Shown here: positions 15,874 through 22,769 of the stretch, one piece after another
Numbering within the stretch: the first letter of the stretch is position 1
How the letters are laid out: each line of letters begins with the position of its first letter
DNA from: Streptomyces sp. AV19
Lineage (GTDB): Bacteria > Actinomycetota > Actinomycetes > Streptomycetales > Streptomycetaceae
Assembly (NCBI RefSeq): GCF_015999245.1
Contig: NZ_JAEAMR010000007.1
Location: 1,021,036-1,055,751, forward strand
Reading direction: 5' to 3'
DNA: 34,716 nucleotides
The notes under the pieces: model-generated
Told to the model about the DNA's origin: nothing
What the model saw: only the letters and a program-made list of their open reading frames with translations
The model's database searches: none
Program-made: the position numbers and the translations under genes

Positions 15874-16104
15874 CTACAGCAGCCTGCGCGCGGCCCGCCG
15901 GAGGTCGTACTCGTGCACGATCGCCTTGGCGTGGCCGTAGGCGAGGCCGTGCTCTCCGCGCAGCCAGCTCACCTTCTCCTCGAACCGGGACAGTGCGGGA
16001 CCTTCCTCGACCGTGCGCAGCCATTCCGCGATGTCACGACCGGTGCAGTGGGGGATTCGGGAGAGCAGGTTCCGGTGGGTCTCGTCGGAGATGACATAGG
16101 ACAT
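15874..16104 (-). CDS. DUF4287 domain-containing protein
   Basis: A 76-residue soluble protein beginning MSYVISDETHRNLLSRIPHC. Most of it matches the DUF4287 family pattern (a T/S-G-[KR]-x-x-x-[ED]W core, here CTGRDIAEWLRTVEE, then a conserved GLAYGHAKAIVHEYDLRRA end). DUF4287 proteins are small, predicted helical, and of unknown function; some relatives are fused to DUF5655. The ATG at 16104 has GGAGG 5 nt upstream. The frame extends 12 codons further but without a ribosome-binding site. It is divergent from the next gene over a 98-bp gap. Confidence 0.8.
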   Translation of the reverse strand: MSYVISDETHRNLLSRIPHCTGRDIAEWLRTVEEGPALSRFEEKVSWLRGEHGLAYGHAKAIVHEYDLRRAARRLL

Positions 16105-16202
16105 CGGCGCCTCCGGACGCTTCGGATGATGGTCCTTCATGTCACCGTGCCTGAGTGTTCAGCCATTGGCAACAGTCGGCAGCCGCCGCATAGTCTCGGG
16201 AC

Positions 16203-16535
16203 GTGGATGATGTGACGCCTCTCCTGGCCGCCGTGGACACCTTCGCCGACCGCCTGCGCACCCTGCCGCAGTCCCGCCTGAGCCGGGGCGCGGCGGCGGA
16301 AGCGCTGGCCCTCGCCCGCGAGCTGGCCGCCCGCGCGCAGCGGATCGAGGAACCGGGCCGGGGCGAGCCGCGGGAGATGCCCGAGGCGGGCATGTTCGCG
16401 GTGGCGGACCAAGTGGCCGTCGCGGGCCACGACTTGGCCGAGGCGCTCGCCGCCGGGGGCGGCGGGGCGACCGGGGTGCAGGTGGCCGAGGCCGTCGGGC
16501 TCATCGAGGAGGCGGCCCGGCGCTGCGGGCTGTAG
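16203..16535 (+). CDS. Conserved hypothetical protein, alpha-helical
   Basis: 110 residues, rich in Ala, Glu and Arg with no Cys until the penultimate region, and predicted almost entirely helical. No domain is recognised. The GTG at 16203 is the first start in frame. A weak GGGA lies close upstream, so the start is uncertain. The composition, correct codon bias and tight convergence with the next gene (stops 14 bp apart) support a real gene. It could be a small regulatory or scaffold protein, but nothing in the sequence shows this. Confidence 0.65.
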   Translation: MDDVTPLLAAVDTFADRLRTLPQSRLSRGAAAEALALARELAARAQRIEEPGRGEPREMPEAGMFAVADQVAVAGHDLAEALAAGGGGATGVQVAEAVGLIEEAARRCGL

Positions 16536-16549
16536 CCGCCTCCCGGACG

Positions 16550-17383
16550 TCAGTGGGACGCGATGACGCGGTCCGCCAGCACGTAGACGTTGCCGGAGGC
16601 GCAGCCGAACGTCAGGGCGTAGGCGCCCGCCACGCCGGAGCCGCCCAGCAGGACGGGGGCGTCGCCGGTGCGCAGCGCGTGGGCGAGGTTCTCGGCGGTC
16701 TCCCGGTGGCCGGGCGTCATGCAGACGGTGGTGCCGTCGGCGAAGACGTAGACGTCGAGGGTGCCGAGCGGGCCCGGGCGCACATCGGCCAGCGGGACGC
16801 CGTCGGCGGCGAGCTCGGTGAGCCGCTCGACGGTGCGCTCGTGGTCGGTCACGGGGGCGGCCGGCGAGAAGTCGGGGTGCGAGGGGTGCCGGCGGCGGGC
16901 CGCGGCGAGCTCCGGGGACTCGGCGGCGTCCGTCCGCTCCGGCTCCCCGGCCAGGGGCAGATCCAGCCCGGCCAAGTCGGGCTGGCGGGGGATGTGCGGG
17001 CCGTACGGGCCGCCGTCGGCGGTCGTCTCGTCGGCGGCGGGGCCGGTGAGGCCGGACAGCAGCGGGGCGTCGGCGCCCGGGGCGGCGCCCAGGTCGAGGG
17101 CCTCCTGCGCGGCCCAGAAGGCGCGCGCCTCGGCCAGTTCGCGCTCGCGCTCCTCGGCGAGGGCGTCGGCGACGGCCGCGCGTATCTCGGAGAGCCCGGC
17201 CACGGGGGCGGTCCGGGCGGCGGGCACCTCGGCCCGCGCCGCGCGCTCCGCGGTGGCGGTCGCCAGGTCGGCGCGCAGGGCGGTGATCTGGCGGCGCAGT
17301 CCGCGCGTGGCGTACAGCGCGGCGGCTCCCGCGGTCGTGGCGGTGGCAGCGGCCAGCAGCAGGGCAAGAGACATGGCGCTCAC
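16550..17383 (-). CDS. Membrane-anchored hypothetical protein
   Basis: 277 residues. A hydrophobic segment at about 4-25 (MSLALLLAAATATTAGAAAL) is an uncleaved anchor or signal. It is followed by a charged helical stretch (30-100) likely to form a coiled coil, then a Pro/Asp-rich linker (100-170). A compact C-terminal domain (180-277) contains VYVFADGTTVCMTPGHRETAENLAHAL and a Gly-rich end with a Cys. The GTG at 17383 has GGGAG 7 nt upstream; an internal ATG three codons later is the alternative. It resembles a Streptomyces-specific conserved membrane protein of unknown function. It lies downstream of the thiolase gene on the same strand, separated by two hairpins, so it probably has its own promoter. 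Confidence 0.75.
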   Translation of the reverse strand: MSAMSLALLLAAATATTAGAAALYATRGLRRQITALRADLATATAERAARAEVPAARTAPVAGLSEIRAAVADALAEERERELAEARAFWAAQEALDLGAAPGADAPLLSGLTGPAADETTADGGPYGPHIPRQPDLAGLDLPLAGEPERTDAAESPELAAARRRHPSHPDFSPAAPVTDHERTVERLTELAADGVPLADVRPGPLGTLDVYVFADGTTVCMTPGHRETAENLAHALRTGDAPVLLGGSGVAGAYALTFGCASGNVYVLADRVIASH

Positions 17384-17530
17384 TGACGTACTCCCGGTTG
17401 CTATGGATCCCCCGAATTCCTACCTCAGCTTCGCGCGCGTCTTCCCCTGCCCCCAGTGCAAAACGTCATGAAACCGGCGGGACTTAAGGCCCGGAGGTTG
17501 TTCCTTCAACATATCTGACCAGGGGAAACG

Positions 17531-17569
17531 AATCTCCCCCGGGACGTTGGTCACATCCTGGGGGAGATT
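17531..17569 (-). terminator. Hairpin with 10-bp perfect arms
   Basis: AATCTCCCCC (17531-17540) and GGGGGAGATT (17560-17569) pair perfectly around 19 nt. On the minus strand the stem is followed by a short T-rich stretch (CGTTTCC). It lies between the thiolase stop and the next minus-strand gene, so it could be a second terminator or a leader structure of the 17383 gene. Confidence 0.45.
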
Positions 17570-17597
17570 GGGTCACGAACGCGTACGGGGTCCGGGG

Positions 17598-17618
17598 CGG
17601 GATCCCGTACGGATCCCG
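17598..17618 (-). terminator. Candidate terminator of the acetyl-CoA acetyltransferase gene
   Basis: CGGGATCC (17598-17605) pairs perfectly with GGATCCCG (17611-17618) around a 5-nt loop, 22 nt beyond the thiolase stop on the minus strand. This is the expected place for its terminator. Confidence 0.5.
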
Positions 17619-17640
17619 GCTGCGGACCCGGCTGCGGATC

Positions 17641-18861
17641 TCAGCTCAGGCGCTCCAGCACCATCGCCATGCCCTGGCCGCCGCCCACGCACATCGTCTC
17701 CAGCGCGAACTGCTTGTCGTGGAACTGGAGCGAGTTGACGAGCGTGCCGGTGATGCGCGCGCCGGTCATGCCGAAGGGGTGACCCACGGCGATGGCCCCG
17801 CCGTTGACGTTGAGCCGGTCGATGTCGACGCCGAGGTCCCGGTAGGACGGGATCACCTGGGCCGCGAACGCCTCGTTGATCTCGACCAGGTCGATGTCGC
17901 CGATGGTCATCCCGGCCCGCTTCAGCGCCTGGCGGCTCGCCTCGACCGGGCCGTAGCCCATGATCTCCGGCGAGAGCGCCGAGACGCCGGTGGAGACGAT
18001 CCGGGCGAGCGGGGTCAGGCCGAGCTCCCGGGCCTTGGTGTCCGACATGATCACGACCGCGGCGGCGCCGTCGTTGAGCGGGCAGCAGTTGCCCGCCGTG
18101 ATCAGGCCGTCGGGACGGAACGCGGGCTTGAGGCCCTGGACGCCCTCCAGCGTCACGCCGGCGCGCGGGCCGTCGTCCTTGGCGACGACCGTCCCGTCCG
18201 GGGTGGTCACCGGGGTGATCTCGCGCTCCCAGAAGCCCTTGCGGATCGCTTCCTCGGCCAGGTTCTGCGAACGGACGCCGAACTCGTCCATCTCCTGGCG
18301 GGTGACGCCCTTCAGCCGGGCGAGGTTCTCCGCGGTCTGCCCCATCGCGATGTACGCGTCCGGGACCAGGCCGTCCTCGCGCGGGTCGTGCCAGCCCTCG
18401 CCGCCCTGCTCGGCGCGGGCGGCGGTACGGGCCTCCGCCTCGGCGAAGAGGGGGTTGTGGGTGCCGGGCTGGCCGTCCGAGGAACCGTTGACGGTCCGCG
18501 AGACCATCTCGACGCCGGCCGAGAGGAAGACGTCGCCCTCGCCGGCCTTGATCGCGTGGAAGGCCATGCGGGAGGTCTGGAGCGAGGAGGCGCAGTAGCG
18601 GGTGACCGTGGTGGCGGGCAGGTGGTCCATGCCCATCTGCACGGCGACGATCCGCGCCAGGTTGTGTCCCTGCTCGCCGCCGGGCATGCCGCAGCCGAGC
18701 GTCAGGTCGTCGATGTCGCGCGGGTCCAGGGCGGGGACCTTGTCGAGCGCGGCCCGGATGATCGTGGCGGTGAGGTCGTCCGGGCGCAGATCCTTCAGCG
18801 AGCCCTTGAAGGCGCGGCCGATGGGGGAGCGGGCGGTAGAGACGATCACGGCTTCGGGCAT
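17641..18861 (-). CDS. Acetyl-CoA C-acyltransferase (thiolase, FadA/AtoB type)
   Basis: 406-residue classical thiolase catalysing 3-ketoacyl-CoA plus CoA to acyl-CoA plus acetyl-CoA, or the reverse acetoacetyl-CoA synthesis. The nucleophile is C90 in TRYCASSLQ. NEAFAAQ, the active-site His in GGAIAVGHPFGMTGAR and the C-terminal catalytic Cys in METMCVGGGQGMAM type sequence are all present, so unlike the thiolase at 2718 it is a complete degradative/biosynthetic enzyme. The ATG at 18861 has GGAG 5 nt upstream; the frame extends 22 codons further without support. No fadB partner is adjacent. The upstream region has a small TTAC-N6-GTAA palindrome at 18918-18931 that could be an operator. It corresponds by my recollection to SCO3079 of S. 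coelicolor. Confidence 0.93.
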   Translation of the reverse strand: MPEAVIVSTARSPIGRAFKGSLKDLRPDDLTATIIRAALDKVPALDPRDIDDLTLGCGMPGGEQGHNLARIVAVQMGMDHLPATTVTRYCASSLQTSRMAFHAIKAGEGDVFLSAGVEMVSRTVNGSSDGQPGTHNPLFAEAEARTAARAEQGGEGWHDPREDGLVPDAYIAMGQTAENLARLKGVTRQEMDEFGVRSQNLAEEAIRKGFWEREITPVTTPDGTVVAKDDGPRAGVTLEGVQGLKPAFRPDGLITAGNCCPLNDGAAAVVIMSDTKARELGLTPLARIVSTGVSALSPEIMGYGPVEASRQALKRAGMTIGDIDLVEINEAFAAQVIPSYRDLGVDIDRLNVNGGAIAVGHPFGMTGARITGTLVNSLQFHDKQFALETMCVGGGQGMAMVLERLS

Positions 18862-19008
18862 CACGGCTCCAGTCGGCGCGGCGGCGGGGCTTCTTCGCTT
18901 GTTCGGCTCCGGTGAAGTTACCCGCACGTAAGGTTCAGGTCACGGGGGGCGGCCTGTGATGCGGGCCTCATGCGGTGCGGGGCCGGGGGCCCGGGGTTTT
19001 CAGTGTGC

Positions 19009-19112
19009 CTCTCCCCGCCCCGCCCTTTCACCGTTTCTTCCGGGGCTGCGCCCCTCGGCCCGGCAACGCGGCTTCGCCGCGTTGTCCTCAAACTCCCCGG
19101 AGGGGGCAACCC
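19009..19112. repeat. Dispersed Streptomyces intergenic repeat, copy 1 (half element)
   Basis: Contains the family landmarks CTCCCCGCCCCGCCCTTTCA (from 19010), GGCTGCGCCCC, AACGCGGCTTCGCCGCGTT (19071-19089; a palindrome) and TCCTCAAACTCCCCGGAGGG. It runs up to the stop codon of the SGNH hydrolase gene at 19113, where the right half of the palindrome is missing. It probably serves as transcription-termination or mRNA 3'-end structure. The related copies lie near 22.1, 25.1, 29.5 and 34.2 kb. Confidence 0.75.
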
Positions 19113-20222
19113 CTACCGGCCCACCCGGTGCCACGCCGAGCGCCGCTCCGGACCCTCGTCCCCGGAGCCGTTCGGGCCGTCCGGCCCGTCCGGCCCGTCC
19201 GGCCCGTCCGGCCCGTCCGGCCCGTCCGGTCCGTCCGGTCCCTCCGGCGCGGGCAGCTGCCGGCGCCGTCGGTACTTGAGCAGCGCCCACCGGCCCCGCG
19301 CCACGGACACCTCCGCGCCGCCCTCCGCCGCCGCCCGCGCCGCCGCGTGCGCCACCGGCAGGATGCCCTCGCGGCGCGCCGCGTCCGGCCGTTCCTCGTC
19401 CTTCGGCCACAGGCCGAGCGCCGCGCACAGCGTGGGCAGCACGGCCATCGCGGCCGTGGCGTACCCCTCCGCCGAGGGGTGGTAGTTGTCCGGACCGAAC
19501 AGCTCCCGCGGGTTCGACGCGAACTCCGGGCCGAGCAGGTCGCCCAGCGACACCGTGCGGCCCCCCGCCTCCAGCACCCCTATCGTCTGCGCCGCCGCCA
19601 GCTGCCGGCTCAGCCGCCGGGCCAGCCACCGCAGCGGCTGGTAGACCGGCTCGATCGTGCCGAGGTCGGGGCAGGTGCCCACGACGACCTCGCACCCCGC
19701 GTCCCGCAGTCTGCGCACCGCCTCCGACAGCAGCCGCACGGACCGGGCGGCCGGCACCCGGTGGGTGACGTCATTGGCACCGATCATGATCACGCAGACG
19801 TCGGGGGTCCGCCCCGGACCTGACAGAAGCAGAGTGACCTGCCGTTCCAAGTCGTAGGACTGCGCCCCGGAGAGCGCCACGTTGCGCAGGTCGACCGGCC
19901 GTTCCGCCACCGCCGCCAGCCCCGTCGCCAGCAACGCCCCCGGCGTCTGCCGGGGCCGGTGCACCCCCTTGCCCGCGGCCGTGGAGTCGCCCAGCATGCC
20001 CAGGACCAGCGGCTCGCGGCCGGGCCCGTGCACGAACGAGGAGCCGTACCGCCCGTCCGCCTGCGGCGGCGTGTCGTGGTTGCCGCCGACGATCCTCCTG
20101 GCCAGTGCCACCTCGGTGAGCAGCAGCCCCAGCGCCGCGCCCCCGAGCAGACCGATCCCGCCGCCTCCGTACGCCGCCGCGGCGGCGATCCGCCGGGCGG
20201 CCCTCGCCCTCGACATGGACAT
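19113..20222 (-). CDS. Membrane-anchored SGNH/GDSL hydrolase with C-terminal Pro-Asp-Gly repeats
   Basis: 369 residues. The N-terminal hydrophobic segment (about 12-40) is a signal anchor. The SGNH esterase/lipase domain has block I MLGDSTAAGKGV (Ser nucleophile), block III IMIGANDVTH (Asn) and block V DNYHPSAEGYA (Asp-His), so the catalytic set is complete. Such enzymes hydrolyse esters of lipids, sugars or peptidoglycan acetyl groups; the substrate is unknown. After the domain comes a tail of about 100 residues with eight Gly-Pro-Asp/Asn triplets encoded by a 9-bp tandem repeat. The ATG at 20222 has AGGAG 9 nt upstream; a GTG eight codons upstream lacks a site. The gene is divergent from the cystathionine beta-synthase gene over a 197-bp gap. 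Confidence 0.9.
   Translation of the reverse strand: MSMSRARAARRIAAAAAYGGGGIGLLGGAALGLLLTEVALARRIVGGNHDTPPQADGRYGSSFVHGPGREPLVLGMLGDSTAAGKGVHRPRQTPGALLATGLAAVAERPVDLRNVALSGAQSYDLERQVTLLLSGPGRTPDVCVIMIGANDVTHRVPAARSVRLLSEAVRRLRDAGCEVVVGTCPDLGTIEPVYQPLRWLARRLSRQLAAAQTIGVLEAGGRTVSLGDLLGPEFASNPRELFGPDNYHPSAEGYATAAMAVLPTLCAALGLWPKDEERPDAARREGILPVAHAAARAAAEGGAEVSVARGRWALLKYRRRRQLPAPEGPDGPDGPDGPDGPDGPDGPDGPNGSGDEGPERRSAWHRVGR
19171..19242. repeat. 9-bp tandem repeat (8 units) inside the SGNH hydrolase gene
   Basis: Units of TCCGGCCCG, with small variants at both ends (TTCGGGCCG at 19171, TCCGGTCCG and TCCGGTCCC at 19225-19242). On the minus strand they encode a Gly-Pro-Asp triplet tract. Five central copies are identical, so the array is recent and slippage-prone; changes in copy number would keep the frame. 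Confidence 0.9.
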
Positions 20223-20255
20223 AAGGCGGGTCTCCTCCCGCTCCACGAGCGCGGT

Positions 20256-20279
20256 GCACCCTGTGCCGCACCCTGTGCC
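20256..20279. repeat. 12-bp tandem direct repeat in a divergent promoter region
   Basis: GCACCCTGTGCC occurs twice in a row (20256-20267 and 20268-20279). It lies about 35-60 bp upstream of the SGNH hydrolase start, within the intergenic region shared with the cystathionine beta-synthase gene. It could be a regulator site or a simple duplication. Confidence 0.6.
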
Positions 20280-20419
20280 CTAACCGTGCTGATACCTACG
20301 TGCCCCGAGCGGGGGCGGCCGCAACGCCCGGCGGCTTCCGCCGGACCGCCATTCGGCCGAATAGGCTGGTCGTACGGGCACGCGACGAACCGCTAGTGCC
20401 CCCGACCGCGGAGATCACC

Positions 20420-21811
20420 GTGCAGTATCACGATTCGATGATCGAGCTCATCGGCAACACGCCGCTGGTGAAGCTCAACAGCGTGACCGAAGGCATAAAG
20501 GCCACCGTGCTGGCCAAGGTCGAGTACTTCAACCCCGGCGGTTCGGTGAAGGACCGCATCGCCGTGCGGATGATCGAGGCAGCGGAGAAGTCCGGCGAAC
20601 TCAAGCCGGGCGGAACGATCGTCGAGCCCACCTCCGGCAACACCGGTGTCGGCCTGGCGATGGTGGCCCAGCAGAAGGGCTACAAGTGCGTCTTCGTGTG
20701 CCCCGACAAGGTGTCCCAGGACAAGATCAACGTGCTGCGCGCCTACGGCGCCGAGGTCGTCGTCTGCCCGACCGCGGTCGACCCCGAGCACCCGGACTCC
20801 TACTACAACGTCTCCGACCGCCTCGTCCGCGAGATCCCGAACGCCTGGAAGCCGGACCAGTACAGCAACCAGAACAACCCGCTGTCGCACTACTACTCCA
20901 CCGGTCCGGAGGTCTGGGAGCAGACGGAGGGGAAGATCACCCACTTCGTCGCGGGTGTGGGCACCGGCGGCACCATCAGCGGCACCGGCCGCTACCTCAA
21001 GGAGGTCAGCGACGGCCGCGTCAAGGTCGTCGGCTCGGACCCGGAGGGCTCCGTCTACAGCGGCGGCTCCGGCCGTCCGTACCTGATCGAGGGCGTCGGT
21101 GAGGACTTCTGGCCGACCGCCTACGACGGCACGGTCACCGACGAGATCATCGCGGTCTCCGACAAGGACGCCTTCCAGATGACCCGCCGCCTCGCCCGCG
21201 AGGAGGGCCTGCTCGTCGGCGGCTCCTGCGGCATGGCGGTCGTCAGCGCGCTGCGCCTGGCCGAGCGGCTGACCGAGGACGACGTGGTCGTCGTCCTGCT
21301 CCCGGACAGCGGCCGCGGCTACCTGAGCAAGATCTTCAACGATGAGTGGATGGCGGACTACGGCTTCCTGGAGGAGGCCGGCGACGACGCCCGCGTCGGC
21401 GACGTGCTGCGCCGCAAGGACGGCGAGCTGCCCTCCCTGGTGCACATGCACCCCGAGGAGACGGTCGGCGAGGCCATCGAGGTGCTGCGCGAGTACGGCG
21501 TCTCCCAGATGCCGATCGTCAAGCCGGGCGCCGGGCACCCGGACGTGATGGCCGCCGAGGTCATCGGCTCCGTCGTCGAACGCGAGCTGCTGGACGCGCT
21601 GTTCACCAAGCGGGCCTCGCTCTCCGACCCGCTGGAGAAGCACATGTGCGCCCCGCTGCCGCAGGTCGGCTCGGGCGAGCCGGTCGCCGACCTGATGGCC
21701 GTGCTCGGCGAGGCGGACGCCGCGATCGTCCTGGTCGAGGGCAAGCCGACCGGCGTGGTGAGCCGTCAGGACCTGCTGGCCTTCCTGGCGGAGGGCAACG
21801 GCGCGAAGTAG
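20420..21811 (+). CDS. Cystathionine beta-synthase with C-terminal CBS-domain pair
   Basis: 463 residues. A fold-type II PLP enzyme condensing serine with homocysteine to cystathionine, the first step of reverse transsulfuration (O-acetylserine/H2S activity is possible). The PLP Lys is K44 in NPGGSVKDRI. The substrate loop TSGNTG and the phosphate-binding GTGGTISG are present. After about residue 330 come two CBS modules, including LVHMHPEETVGEAIEVLREY and VEGKPTGVVSRQDLLAFLAE, the usual regulatory Bateman pair. No haem-binding N-terminal extension is present, as in other bacterial forms. The GTG at 20420 has GGAG 6 nt upstream, and the open frame before it is shadow sequence. It stands alone, divergent from the SGNH hydrolase. 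Confidence 0.93.
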   Translation: MQYHDSMIELIGNTPLVKLNSVTEGIKATVLAKVEYFNPGGSVKDRIAVRMIEAAEKSGELKPGGTIVEPTSGNTGVGLAMVAQQKGYKCVFVCPDKVSQDKINVLRAYGAEVVVCPTAVDPEHPDSYYNVSDRLVREIPNAWKPDQYSNQNNPLSHYYSTGPEVWEQTEGKITHFVAGVGTGGTISGTGRYLKEVSDGRVKVVGSDPEGSVYSGGSGRPYLIEGVGEDFWPTAYDGTVTDEIIAVSDKDAFQMTRRLAREEGLLVGGSCGMAVVSALRLAERLTEDDVVVVLLPDSGRGYLSKIFNDEWMADYGFLEEAGDDARVGDVLRRKDGELPSLVHMHPEETVGEAIEVLREYGVSQMPIVKPGAGHPDVMAAEVIGSVVERELLDALFTKRASLSDPLEKHMCAPLPQVGSGEPVADLMAVLGEADAAIVLVEGKPTGVVSRQDLLAFLAEGNGAK

Positions 21812-21815
21812 CGCG

Positions 21816-21892
21816 GGGCTCCGTGCCGTTGCCGCTCCCGTAAAAGGTACGTATGCGTCACGTGATGGCAGCACGGACTTAACACGGAGCCC
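21816..21892 (+). terminator. Long-loop inverted repeat after the cystathionine beta-synthase gene
   Basis: GGGCTCCGTG (21816-21825) pairs perfectly with CACGGAGCCC (21883-21892), extendable by a bulged GCG/CGC, around a 57-nt loop. It starts 4 nt after the stop codon. The loop is AT-richer than its surroundings and contains no gene. It may be a terminator or mRNA-stabilising fold; its long loop is unusual for a terminator. The rest of the gap to 22083 holds nothing I can identify. Confidence 0.4.
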
Positions 21893-22083
21893 GCATAGTG
21901 AAGGGGTGCCGCGCGGACGGAGAGCGTCCGGTGCGGCGCCTCGGTGCGACGGCAGGAACTCCGGAGCGGCTCCCGGACTCCACGGCCGTCCGGGCGCGGG
22001 TTGGCTGCGCGTCCGTCCGTGGGGGTCGCCGCCGTCCCGACCCCGGCCGATGGGCCGGGGTGCGGCGGCCCCTGCGCAGGGGG

Positions 22084-22259
22084 TTTCTCCCCGCCCCGCC
22101 CTTTCACCCTTTCTCGCCGCGCTCCGCGCGGGGAACGCGGCTGCGCCGCGTTCGTCCTCAAACTCCCCGGAGGGGGCAACCCCCAGACGGGCTGAATTCG
22201 TCCCTGGGCGCCCGCAGCGCGCTGCTGCGGAAACGGCGAAAGGGCGGGGCGGGGAGAAA
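22084..22259. repeat. Dispersed Streptomyces intergenic repeat, copy 2 (complete palindrome)
   Basis: Perfect 22-bp outer arms: TTTCTCCCCGCCCCGCCC plus TTTC at 22084-22105 and the exact complement at 22238-22259. Between them are the inner landmarks GAACGCGGCTGCGCCGCGTTC (palindromic), TCCTCAAACTCCCCGGAGGG, GACGGGCTGAATTCGTCCC and GCAGCGCGCTGCTGCGGAAA. The right arm ends 5 nt before the stop of the minus-strand gene at 22265, so on that strand it follows the stop as a T-run plus GC-rich stem. It most likely terminates transcription from both sides. Confidence 0.85.
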
Positions 22260-22264
22260 AACCC

Positions 22265-22669
22265 TTACCCCCGCTCCTCCCGCTGCCAGGGGAACCCCCG
22301 CGTCACCTGCGCCACGTTCACGGCGACGATCCCCGCCCAGGCCACCACCAGCCCGAACATCCCCGCCTGCGCCACCGCTATCGCGGTCAGCGGTATCGCC
22401 AGCACCAGCGACACGATCGCGAACCCGAACCGTTCGCCGAACGACCCGAACTCGCCGGAGCGTCCGGCGGCCGGGCCGCCCCGCGCCGTCGACATCTGCT
22501 GCTCCGCGGCCAGTCGCCGCATCCGCTGTTCCACGGCGGCGTCGACTTTCCGCTCCACCTTCTCCAGGAAGGCGTCGACGAGTTCCGCCTCGTACTCCGA
22601 CCCCAGCTCCTTACGGGTCTGCAGGGTCGCGTCGAGTTCCTTCTGGAGGTCTCGGTCATGGCCGGTCAT
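22265..22669 (-). CDS. Small integral membrane protein with N-terminal coiled coil
   Basis: 134 residues. Residues 4-60 are charged and heptad-like (KELDATLQTRKELGSEYEAE, VERKVDAAVEQRMRRLAAEQ), suggesting a coiled coil. A Gly/Ser linker follows, then two closely spaced hydrophobic helices at about 83-104 and 106-122 and a basic end. No known domain is identified; similar proteins are annotated only as integral membrane proteins in Streptomyces. The ATG at 22669 has no clear ribosome-binding site, and a possible -10-like TACCGT lies just ahead of it, so a leaderless transcript is possible. It is divergent from the MatB-like gene over a 100-bp gap. Confidence 0.75.
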   Translation of the reverse strand: MTGHDRDLQKELDATLQTRKELGSEYEAELVDAFLEKVERKVDAAVEQRMRRLAAEQQMSTARGGPAAGRSGEFGSFGERFGFAIVSLVLAIPLTAIAVAQAGMFGLVVAWAGIVAVNVAQVTRGFPWQREERG

Positions 22670-22769
22670 GGTCGTAACGGTACGGTCGCTGCGGACCCCG
22701 CGTCAGTGGGGCCAGCACCCGTATCCGCAGTGGGGCCGCCCCTCCGCGGCCCCATGGAAGGAGCCGTCC

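Noticed and set aside
20223..20419. Riboswitch or leader RNA upstream of cystathionine beta-synthase
   Set aside because: I saw no SAM- or cobalamin-riboswitch-like core, only a 12-bp tandem repeat and ordinary spacer.
21906..22769. Long N-terminal extension of the MatB-like protein
   Set aside because: It runs through repeat copy 2 and across the antisense of the small membrane protein gene. The GTG at 22770 has AAGGAG and matches the family start.
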